Source: Klebsormidium nitens (taxonomy: Eukaryota > Streptophyta > Klebsormidiophyceae > Klebsormidiales > Klebsormidiaceae). From it: 48,621 nucleotides of DNA. Under the pieces are notes generated by a model. The model saw nothing but the letters and a program-made list of their open reading frames with translations. It was not told the DNA's origin and made no database searches. Of this stretch, positions 10,103 to 21,000 are shown in pieces. The first letter of the stretch is position 1; each line of letters starts with the position of its first letter. The position numbers and the translations under genes were made by a program. The DNA is taken from contig DF237521.1 of the NCBI GenBank assembly GCA_000708835.1, positions 1 to 48,621 on the forward strand. The letters are read 5' to 3'.

Positions 10103-13100
10103 CTATATATTATCAGCGACCGTGGCATAGGGGTTCACAATTGGGGCTCCTCGAGGAGTCCTCGTGATCTCAGCGGACGCATCAAAGTCCACCAGAAACT
10201 CGTCAACCTCTCCCTGCAACACAAACACCTCCTTGTCAGCTCATGTGCTAAAAAATAGCCCCTGGCGCCTGAGCACCCAAGCTGTAGGAAAAGCGTCCAT
10301 CTCTGCATCTGACTTCAAGACATGCAAAGCTTCGCGTTCCAGATCTTCACGTTATTGAACGCTCCTATACAGATTCGGCCAGTCCTACTTACTCAACCCC
10401 TGACATGGGTGCGCTGGATGCGATGACTGGTCACAAGCAGCAAAGTCGCGTTTCCGTATCGAAGCAGCAAGTTGACGTCGGCCACCTACAACAAGGCCGC
10501 AACGTTTGCGCTTCTGTACTTTCACGGCAACGAACATAGAGAGCGTTTTCACACCTTCCCCTGGCGCAGCAGCAACGGTGTAGCCCCCGTCATGTCCACG
10601 ACAGTCGAAGGGGTGGCCATGCGCTGCCCGCCGTCCACCACAAAATCCACACCCTGGACGTCGACAGAAAAGCGGGTTTGATCTGCTTCTCGGGCCTCTT
10701 AACCCCGCACCCAAGATATCATTTTCGGGGGAGTGTTCGAAAATTCGGACACGGGCGGGGAATATAGTGTATCGTCGAGAACCATAGACTTCGAACATGA
10801 TGAACTGCAGACTGGCCGTGCAACATCTCAGATGCGAGGCTAAGCTGCCCAAGCTTGCATACGATACCTCCACGAGCGGTCTCCACAACCCCTGTCCGAC
10901 CTGGCCCTCATACTAGTTGCATTCTGCGGTAGATCATAGCAACTTAGACATTTCGAATTCGACGCCAGAAGACACCGGCTTGATCGATCTGGGGAGTATC
11001 AATTAGAACCCCGCCTTTTAATCTGTGGTATAAGGACGCCCCGCCCCTCGGCACCCCCTAAAGAAACGGATTGCAGCTGCCAGGACGCCTTTCAGACTTG
11101 GGGTCGACGGGAAGATCGGCCACTTGAAGTTCACCGGAACCTCTAGCGTAGCAGCTTTCGAACCGAGTCCGATCCACATATCGGATTTTGAGTGGACTTG
11201 CCACAATGATTGCGAGCTGCCACGATGACAACCTCTTGAATAGTAACGCACTGCGCTTCTTCCTAGAGGTGACCACAGGTGCGCGTACCTTTTCGCCATT
11301 TTTGGTCAGTTTGTACTCGTCGGCTATGTACACGGGGTCCAGCATCCACTCCTCCTCGCTCTTAGTGCGCACGCTGGGAAACGCGGCCCGAGATGTCAAT
11401 AGAAAGGCAAATTGAACGGCATCGCATTTCGTCATTTGACCGGAATTGAAGGCCCGTTTATCTTTGCACCGCTCTCCCTTTATGCAAGATGGTGGCGAAG
11501 GCTCCTTTTTTGAGACTGCTCCAACGCCTCTCATCCGGGCTCATCTTGACTCTACGAACTTGGGATCGAACGGTGATTTTTAAGGCCCTTAAGTGTCGGG
11601 ATTTAAACCTGTCATGGCATGGGCCGCAGTGCGAGCAGAAGGACGGCAAAAACTAGACGCCACCTCGCACCTCTCTCGCTGGTTGCCACGGCTTTCCCAC
11701 CAGAAGCACATACGGATGCACATAGCGAACGAGAGCGGAAGTTGTCTGGTATACCGACGTTACATCAGACAAGCTCATACCAGCCACACAACCTCGGACC
11801 AGAAACGACTTCGCTTTGAGGTCTCGACACGAAACTGAGTAACATATACAGCGCTCCTTCTTTCCACTCTGCCAGCAGGCACATCTTGAACGTCGCCTCT
11901 TTGCAAGGGCAGTAAACGACTGCTTACCTCGTACAGAGAAGAGGCCGATCCAGCCGCTCGAGAAGGGCGGCGCAGATGGGGTCCGCTGGCATACGGACCC
12001 CGACGCTTTTGCGGGGGGCGCAAGAGGCCGCCAGGCTGCCGCCGAAGTTGGCGCACTGCTTCGGGAGGGCCTTGCTGGCCTTGAGGATGAAGGTGTACTG
12101 GGGAGAGCCGGAGCGACGGTCAGCGAAACAGGGCCTAGACAAACACCGGCCATGACGCATCAGTGAACAAGCTCTAGCCGGTCGTGCAATTCTGTAGGCG
12201 CCTACCAGGAGTCGAGTCACAACCTCAACAGCACATCCTTCTACGTTCGCTTAGTCCCTCTTCACTCGCTGTCTTCCACCCGATGTAAACCGCAGTCATT
12301 ACAGATGCTTTACGCCCTTTTGGCCGCTTAACTGTTTTCCCTACGAAATCTCACAAACAGACCAAGGCTTTAGCTGAATGCAACGCAAAGAGTCACCGTC
12401 CATTTCCAGGAAACAGCCTTCTAACGCCTGCCAATCGCAGAGGCGAAACGCTCGTCTCCGGTCGCGAGATCTCCTTTGGTGCCCTGACGCTCTCATGGAA
12501 AATCGGACGAGTTACTGAAGACTCACCGGGCCAGGCAGGTACTGCTTGACGACTTTGAAGACGTTGAAGGAACCCTGGCCGCTGCCTTTGGGAAAGCCCA
12601 GCGTGTATGTGTCGATGTCGGCAAAGTTGCGACACAAAATACTCAGGGGCTGCGGAAATGTACACACGAAGTTGTCTTTATACTTTCAATCGAGATGGTT
12701 GCCTGAAGCGGCACTCACTCAAATGGACGAGATGAGGCGGATTTCGTGGTCAAGCGACAGAGGCTGACCTCAGAAGCTCAAAGGATGAAGAAGGTTATCC
12801 ACTTCGACGTGGAATGTGCTCTCACAAAACCACAAATCCTAGAAGCGCTTGATGGTTGAAAGTGAGATAGATAAATACCGAGACTGGTTAGTACCTAGTA
12901 TGGTGCGCCTCGAAAAACCCCCTCTAACGTGGCAAGTAAGACTTGCGCATTACCATCTGGCAACAGAGCAAACATATGAAGTGTTCGGTTCAACAACCAG
13001 GAGGCGAGTGAAATTATTGCAACACGTGTTTTCTATGCAAGGATAGTATGAGAATGTCTGCTGATATGGCTCCACATGCGACTTACCTTCTTTGGGTCCA

Positions 13101-14617
13101 GGTCTTTTATCCTGCAACAAGAAACTGGCAGGATTCAAAAAGTGTGCCTTTCGACTTCATTAACATGAACGACTCTATATCCCAATTGTTGTCGCCTGCC
13201 TCTACTTTCTGTAAGTCCCCCCTGTCTTGCCCATAGGCAAGGGAGCACGTAATCAACAAGCTTGGGATTGAACAGGAGAATCTCCAATGACTGGTTGCTG
13301 TTACCTGGAGTGGTAGAGAACCCATGCGAGAGCAGAAGAAATTGCTGAAAGCTTCTGTCAAGCTGGATGCACTTCAGATGACAGCACAGTCCAGCTGTTG
13401 AACAGGATAGCTCGACAGAAGACACTGGTGCTGATAGAGGCAGTTCATTCCTTCCAATTTAGATTCATGGCCCGTTTTCTCCACTATATGAAGGCCTGTA
13501 ACTCTCAAATAAAAGGCTGGACGCACCTGTAAAGTCTATCCACCGCTGCCTTGTTCTCTAGGTCACACACGAAAGCATACCTGCAAGATAACAAGGGTGT
13601 AAGACGATATCAGACCAGAACTCCCATGTCTGGACATGCGGCGAAATGTTGCAAAGTCCAATTCACGTCCCAGCGCCTTTTTGAGGAACTGTGCAACTTC
13701 TTGCCTGAACCAAATGAGCGCAATCATAAAACCAATCAGGCAAACCCTTGCACATCAGTAGCAGGACCACTCAAGCAGTTGGCTGCAGCACCAGAAGTAG
13801 AATCACAGAAGTTGAAAGACCCTGCATGTTGCAGTTACACTCACTTTGCCATACACAACAGGCTGAAACTTACATCGTGTCTGTTGGTATAACCCCCACC
13901 CCTCCTCCTTTGATGGCGTCTGCAATCTGGTCCAGCTTCCAGCCATCAGATGCGTCCTGACTGACCTCCACATAGACACAGTCTTCCAACTGCAAGAAAG
14001 TGGAACACAATTTGACAAACCTTTTGCAGCCAAGTGATCAGAAACAGCAGTAATCGTGACTTAAGTGCCCATTGAATCCTCCTGCAGCATCTGAGCAGTT
14101 CACTTCTTTGAAGTTGCAACTTCAGTCTCGAACAGGGCAAGCACGCTCACATCTCAGTGTTCAGGGTGCTGATTCCTTGAAGCTCAAAACGACTTCCAAG
14201 GAAACCAGTGCTTTGTCCAAGATGCATCGGGGCACGCATTAAATCTCAATTCTCCAATTCAGCAGACTGTCCACAACACTTTGAAACTCAAGACGCTGCA
14301 AGCCTCACCTTCTCTCCCCCACCCGACCCAGCATACTTCAACCTCTTGGGATTGCGCTTGGTGACCGCCTCAATTCTGGCTGCTCTGCAAGGTCGCACAC
14401 GCTCCCTTGCATTCAGCCCCAGAAGCCCGTGAACTAGTAGAGCCAAACTCTTGGGAATTCCTAGAAAGTTGCCATGGTCGGGAAGCAGCCTCCCCTGACA
14501 ATGCTGACAGGGCGTCAGGCCAGGACTGAGGGCGCTTGCTTGGCGTCCGTCAGGTGAATGAAGGGGGGAGAGTGAGTGAAGAGGGAGCCGTTGCAGACAC
14601 CTCGCAGAGGCCGCCAT
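10103..14617 (-). CDS. YciO-like protein, YrdC/Sua5 superfamily, plastid-type N terminus
   Basis: Nine exons (minus): 14617-14309, 13989-13874, 13580-13527, 13111-13087, 12649-12527, 12097-11928, 11373-11289, 10653-10555, 10213-10103. The total is 1092 nt, 363 aa, with every phase consistent; the fourth exon is only 25 nt. Motifs in order: NPKRLKYAG, GGGVGVIPTDTMYAFVCDLE, LYRIKDLDPKKPLSILC, GQGSFNVFKVVKQYLPGPYT, KSVGVRMPADPICAALLE, CTSVRTKSEEEWMLDP, GVDFVVDGGQRMATPSTVVD, LLLRQGK. This is the YrdC fold of threonylcarbamoyl-AMP synthases (tRNA t6A). The order and wording match the plant YciO-like subgroup (At3g01920 type, from memory), which lacks the usual KxR and SxN motifs; here KDLDPKK and CTSVRTK stand there. 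The first ~60 residues are rich in Ala, Ser, Leu and Arg with few acids, like a plastid transit peptide. A second in-frame ATG at 14668 could add 17 residues. True substrate is unknown. Confidence 0.9.
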
Positions 14618-15052
14618 GGTGCTGAATTCTCGGAAGAGGAACCAAAGCTCAAGCAGTTGACGCACCAAGGCCTTCCTTCCTTAGGCTTTAAGTTTGGTGG
14701 CTTCTTCAACTTCAAGTTCTTGAGATCTGCAACTTCCGCAAGCTCAGGACAGCATAGAATTAGGGTTTCAGATTCCAACTTTGCCTCAGCGTCAGATCCA
14801 CGTGGCAATCACGTGAAGGAAAAGATTTGTCAAGCAAACTCTCCTGAGGTCTGGTTTGTCGAATGCTGTCCCCGCTGGCACGTGACTCACTTCCATGTCA
14901 TTCGCGGGGAAAAGGCACCAATGGCAGCAGCGGCTCGCAAGCAGTGCTCGCATTGCACAATGCATTGCAAATTCGTGCAAGGGGGCACCAATGTCGACCT
15001 GCAAAAGCTTCTCATTCTGCAGCTGAAAAGAGAAGTCTGCAGGTAGCCTGCC
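14618..15052. promoter_or_regulatory. Bidirectional promoter region, YciO-like and phosphate acetyltransferase
   Basis: The two start codons face away from each other across about 435 bp, so both promoters and 5' UTRs must lie here or in overlapping flanks. An in-frame TAG at 15044 precedes the phosphate acetyltransferase ATG, which sits in a good context (CTGCCATGGCGG). I cannot identify a TATA box or specific factor sites with confidence. Confidence 0.55.
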
Positions 15053-18000
15053 ATGGCGGGCTTCCCCAGGCACGCAGTGACCGGCGTCTTGAGCTGGTTG
15101 ATGCGCCAGCACACAACCACAAAGCATGCAGAGTTTCGCTGCGCAGCCACACTGATCAGCGCGCATTGGGAATTGGAGCCTCTTAATCCACGCAGCTCAT
15201 ACTCCACATCAACAGCTTTCAACAGACCCGGGGTTTTGAGTGATGTGTTGTGCCGTCCTCAGAATGCATTTTGGAGGCATGCATCAGCAAATGCTGCAAG
15301 TGATCAGCGTCGGGGAATCCAGAGCGAGTGTCTGTACATCCACCACACTGGGGGGTATGGCCGGCACTCAGATGCGGTTCCCATTGGTTTTGCTTACGCT
15401 CTGGAGCGACACGAGCAAGACATTGGCTTCTTCAGGCCAATTGCGACATCGAAAAGTGCCCGGGGGGAGGTGATCAGCCGGGTGAGGAAGTTAGCAACCA
15501 CGGTTGTGCATGCTTTTGGAACCAATCTGGCTGGGCTGATTGCATGGAGCTCAGTGCAGCACATGCGGAAAGCTGGAATACCAGAGGGGAAGGGCAAACC
15601 AGACATAAGCATCAAGACTGCTGGAGATCGCATCAGGAGCCCCATCGCTGCCTAAGGGGTTGACATCCAAATTGCAGCTCCTAACCTTTTCACATCAAAG
15701 ATTTACAGCAGACTTGAGCTTTCCAATCAACTCTTAAAATGGTGGTTGAGAATTTGTTGAATCAGCAGTCTACATGTTCCCTCGGATTCTCCAGGAATTC
15801 GATCAGCCGATGCTATATGCATGCCAAAATGGTTCGTCAGAGGTTGCAGCGTGCACTAACCTCAGGTTGAAGGCACAACAAAGGCCCCTGTCCCAAGGGT
15901 GGTACACGTAGAGAAGTCCCCTTCTCACTTTTTCACTACAATCCTGTGGCCACAGGAGTTTGTGTCTCTGATTGTCGCTGCGACGAACTTGTATCAAGGG
16001 CTTACAAATTAGAATCAACCACATCCTGGGTCTAGAACAAACTGCAAGGTCACAGGAGTTACATTCTATGTATGCAGGTTTTGGAGCTCAAGGACGACAA
16101 CCCAGCAGACACAATTGCATTCCACCAGAGCGAAGCATTTGAGTACCTTGCCACAAACAGATCCGACGAGTTGCTTGAGAAGATACTGCAAGGTGAGCCC
16201 ATTCAAGCTATGACTGAACTGGTTCCAAGCTCTTCTTTTTCCTGACCAAACACTCTTCTCGCTCTTTCCGTGAGCGAGTTTCACGGAAAGGGACTTTTCA
16301 AGGTAAATGATCATCAAGGCAAGTGCCTTAAGTTTTGAAACTCAAATAGCAAACGCTATCGGTGCCCTGTAGACGATGCATTCAAATTCGTTCCAACCGC
16401 TGCAACGTAGCGGGTGGAATGTTGTACCCCTTACCTGCCTCTGTTGCAAGTTGTCCAAGTCAATTCTTTTGGAAGCCAAAGCCCGTTTTTCTAAGCCCTT
16501 TTCCATCCTGCAGCTTACGAGAAGTACAAGAGGCAACACAAGTTTGTACTGTGAGTGTCCTTCCCTACTCCTACAGTTTTGAATTTTCGCCGCGAACAAT
16601 CTTTACCAGAAAGCTTCTCATACGCACAAGCTTCGCCTGCTCGATGATGCAGACAAAGATATAACCCGGATTATTTGTCCACGTTTTCCATTGTCCGACC
16701 TGTAGAGTCGGTCTTGAACAATTCGGCGCTTCATTGTGAATTGCGCTGCCAGTCGGCAAATCCTTAATGCTGTTTTCAACAAGGTCAACTGCTCGTCAGG
16801 AATGACCTTGAGGTTATTCAACTGCTCCCCTCTTGCAAGTCACAGCGTTCGGCTTTCTATGGAAAGCATCTGATAGCTATTTCATGCAGCATCGAAGGCA
16901 CTTCTTTTGAGACAACCAGCTTCCTGTAAAAAGCATCCATTACATGATTCATGCAGCATCGAAGGCACATCTTTCGGGGAAGTCAACGAGCGCGTCGATG
17001 TGGACGCCCTCAATGCGCGCATCTGCTCCATGCTCGGCGCCCCTGCCATCTTTGCCATCAACTGTGCGCGCCTGACGACGCCCTCGGGCGAGTCCGGACC
17101 TGCGAAGCTAGCCCCCCGCCAAGTCCCAAATGTGGAAAAGGAGTTTCAGGAGCATCTGGTAAGGGCCTCCCTCAAGTTTCTAACCTGTTCCCCTTATGTA
17201 TCAATTCTTTCATGGTCTCGGAGGTTCTAGTTTATGATTGTAGGGGGACTGTGTGATGGCCAAGATTATGTTGCTTGTCTATCTCTTGTCGCTGCGAACT
17301 TGACTTGCGGGCTTGTAAGCACATGAGATGCCTTCAAAGACACTCATGCAGGGCACAGCTCGAAACCCCCGTGAAGATAAATGATCAGAGCCGACTCGCA
17401 AGCGCTTGTAGTCTTGTCAGTAGTAGCTGCAGTCGGAGAAACAGTAACAGCTGCAACCGGTTCTTTCCTTCTCAAACGTCCTAATATTTTGGCAAAGACC
17501 TCCTGATAAGCTGTGAAACTTTTTGATACTCTGTCCGGACGTTCTGTTATGTTGTCCAATATGTCCTGATCTGATTCTGCAGTGTCCAAATTATCGTCTG
17601 AGACGTCCAAACAATCCCATGTCTAAAAAAGCCGTCAGCTCGTCCTCACGCTGACAGTCGTGACTAGCTTCAACTCCAATTTGAAACTCCCTCCAACGCA
17701 TCCAATCCGCTGATGCCAGGTGGCGGCCAGTCGGTTGTCCCAGGCGGCCTTCGCCAAGGAGAACGTGGAAGTGGTCGCGGCGTTGGCCCATAGAGTGCCC
17801 GGGGATCTGGTGAACACACGGGTGCAAGGGGCGATGCGCCAACAACTAGGGGAGGCGGGGCTCCTGTACGCGGGCGCCATACCTGATGACGACTACATCA
17901 ACGCTGCGACGGTGAGGGGCCTTCATCGTTGTAAGGTTCTCGAAAAACGGGAAGGAAAGGCAGTGAAGATGAGTGTCCAAAGGGTGCTGGCGGGGTGTCG

Positions 18001-21000
18001 TACTGAGCTCAAGTCAAACGGGAGAGTGCTTGATCATCTCAGGGTAAGTTCGAATCTCCTCACGCAGACCGTCCATCTCGTCTGGTCTGCAGAATGTTTG
18101 TGATGGTTGAACGTAGTGGATCAAGGATCTTGCAGGGTTGCACGGGGCGACATCCAATCGAATTTGCTAGCATGCGCAGTCGGGGAATCTTCTGTTGTCG
18201 GCGTTGACGTGTGACGACCGTCAAAGGCTGACGTCACGCTGACCAAGGGCCGCTTCTTCCCAGGTGGTGGACGTGCAGAAGGCTCTCGACGCCAAGGACA
18301 TGTGACGTCTGTCGAGTGCTGACGTCACTCTGACCAAGAGACAGATCTTTTCAATTTTCAGGTGGTGGACGTGCAGCAGGCTCTCGGCGCCGAGATTCTG
18401 TACGGCGGCCAGTCGCCCCCCCAGATGAACACGGAGGTGACGCAATACGTGGTGGCCACGCTCAACCTCCAGGAGCTGCTGACGTACTTCCCCAAGCACC
18501 TGGAACCCACCAAGGTGCGTGGCTGGCCCAGGATTCCTTCATCGAATCCAAGAAAGATTATAACAAGCCAAAGATGATTTGAGGGTAACCGTTTTGGGAC
18601 GGGTGGCTTTAGTTTGGGGGGGCAGGGTGGCTGGAGGTGCGGAGCAGGTACTTTTTTCGGTTACGGTTCTAGTGTTAGTCGGAGCTCATTGTTATCTTGG
18701 CTTAGCGTTATTCTTTCAAAAAGTATCAAAAAGTCTTAGACCGCTCTTTGCGAATCTTTCGGGATACTCCTGGTGTCCAGTCCTAAGCAGACAGTTTCGT
18801 GGCGTCGCTGGAGTAAGATGCTGGCAGGATTGGACCGGTCAGAATCTGTTGGTGGTCCGACTGCGACCCCAAGCACCATCAGTCCCCATTTTTAAGTCAA
18901 CACTGCAATCAGCCTTACGTGCTACCTGGTCTTTCTCGCTTTCCCTACACAGAAGACGGACTTCGTCGCACAGAGCACAGTAAACCTCAATGTTGTTTCT
19001 CAGAACTTTGACACGTGGCAGCCCTGTAAAATCTTGAGTCCTAACACTTTCTCCGCAGGGCGCTGTCGTCATCACCAACGCGGGCCGGCCTGACGTCATC
19101 CTGGCGATGCAGGCGCTGCAGAAGACGGCGAAGCTGGCCAACTGCGCAGCGCTTGTCCTCACCGGCGGAGGAGAGTAAGTCGATGCCGATCGGTGAAATA
19201 AACAATAGGCTCAAAGTAAAGGACAACGGCAGTACTGAGACGGGCGGGGTTAGCGAGGGGGTTTGCGTGGGTTTGCGTGTGTAGCGCGTGAATTGTCGAT
19301 TCAGGTCTGTAATTAGCTTGAGGCCTCGTTTTTCATCGCCCTTCCCAGAAGTACAGTAAGTCGGCAACAAGCCGAGTGTCTTTTGAGTGTCCAGCGAAGT
19401 CCAGACGGTTATCATGCACGTGCGGGCCCAATTCAACCGGCCGTTCGAAACATTTCAAGAGTCGCTCAGAAGGTTTTTGTGGCAGGGGTCACAAGGACAC
19501 AGACGACTTATCTTTTGCGTCAAGAGGCTGGCTTATTTCTTTATTCATCACGAGCATCACTCACGTGCTTGGTCTCCGGGAACGATACTTTCAAAGACTT
19601 CCCCACCAAGCACCTGCACAACCGCAATCGTTTCTTACCTCGTCAACTAGGCGCCCTTTTCGGCGACCAGGCAGCCCTCTAACCGCGCCTCCCGGTCGCC
19701 GTCGCAGGCCCTCGAAGGAGATAGACCTGGTCCTGCGGTCCCACAAGCAGGAGGACTCGCTCCCTGTCCTGCTCGCGCGGCTGCCCACTTTCGATACCGC
19801 AGCAAAGCTGTACGGACTCGAGGGCAGAATCCTGCCGTCGTCGGATCGCAAGATCGAGCGAGCAAAGGTGGGGGCAGGGACGATTGTCGGGGGATCCCCC
19901 AGATGTCAGTCGTGGATCCAAGGTCGCCTTGGAAGGTCTGAACGAGCTTGTTCTAGGAATGCTTTTGGAGCAGCAGGCTGGATTTGTAAGCTTTGTGGTA
20001 ACTCCATAGATTTTTCCATTGTATCTGCTTGTTGATTGTGCGTCAATCTTGGTTCAGAGTCGTTCCAGCTCTTGCCCAAGTACTATGATTGTCATGGGCT
20101 TTGATCTAGGATTGTCGCGCGTCAAAATACCTGGAATAAAACCGGTCAACTCATAGGTTCAAAACGCACTGCCCCATACTCCGTAAAGCACTGCAAACCT
20201 GGGTTTTCGGATTAGGGTCTTAAAGTTCTAGGCGCTTAGGCTTTTAGGATTTAGAAAAACCGTCGCATCTACGGTATCTTCCGCGGTGCTCATCGCGTGG
20301 CTCTTTTGCAGCACCTCTTCGACTCCAACATCGACTTCGGCCCCGTCGTGAAGGCGCTGCTCAAGGACCAGCCCACGAAACTGAACCCCAAGCTCTTTGT
20401 CTACAATGTAAGCATCCGCGCTCGGTTCTCAACCGTGTCTCCTTCTTGACCGTTCCAAATGCACTCCGAAGCGTCCTTTCTTCCCACCAGAAGCAGCTGT
20501 GCGAACAGGCCCGAAACGCGGTCTCGATATCGGGCCCTCGAACGCAAGTTCTGCCGATGGTTTCGCGGATGATTTTGCGCAAACGGCTCGGCCCTCGACG
20601 GAAGTAAGATGATTACATGCCTTCACCTGGAGGACAGAGTCATTGAGAGATGAAGGCGGGAGTCTTTGAGATTGGAGAAAGTGTGGACCGCCTGTCATCA
20701 TTATTGCTCATTTCCAAATGTACGGGGCAAAGGTTAAGAACAGCCGTAACGTCGCTCTGTTTCAACGGCTGTCCTTGTGGCGTCACGTTGACGTCATCAA
20801 ATGTCTTCAAACACCGATGTGCAAAGCCGCACAGTACGGATCGTTGTAGGGTGCGGTTTGCGCTTCTTCGTAAGACATTGGGTGCGTTGCATGTGCCGCT
20901 TGGACCGGCGCACGCTTTCTATCTGCGAAGCAGTCAGATCAGCGAGACGGCATTAACACAACCGCTTTCCTTTGCAGCTGTACAAGAAGGCCGCCAAAGA

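Noticed and set aside
15709-15741. Possible short phosphate acetyltransferase exon after ATTTACAG
   Set aside because: The attractive reading [10 protein letters not shown] is not in a frame that can join the next exon at 16078 in phase; 15795-15831 fits phase better but is also unproven.
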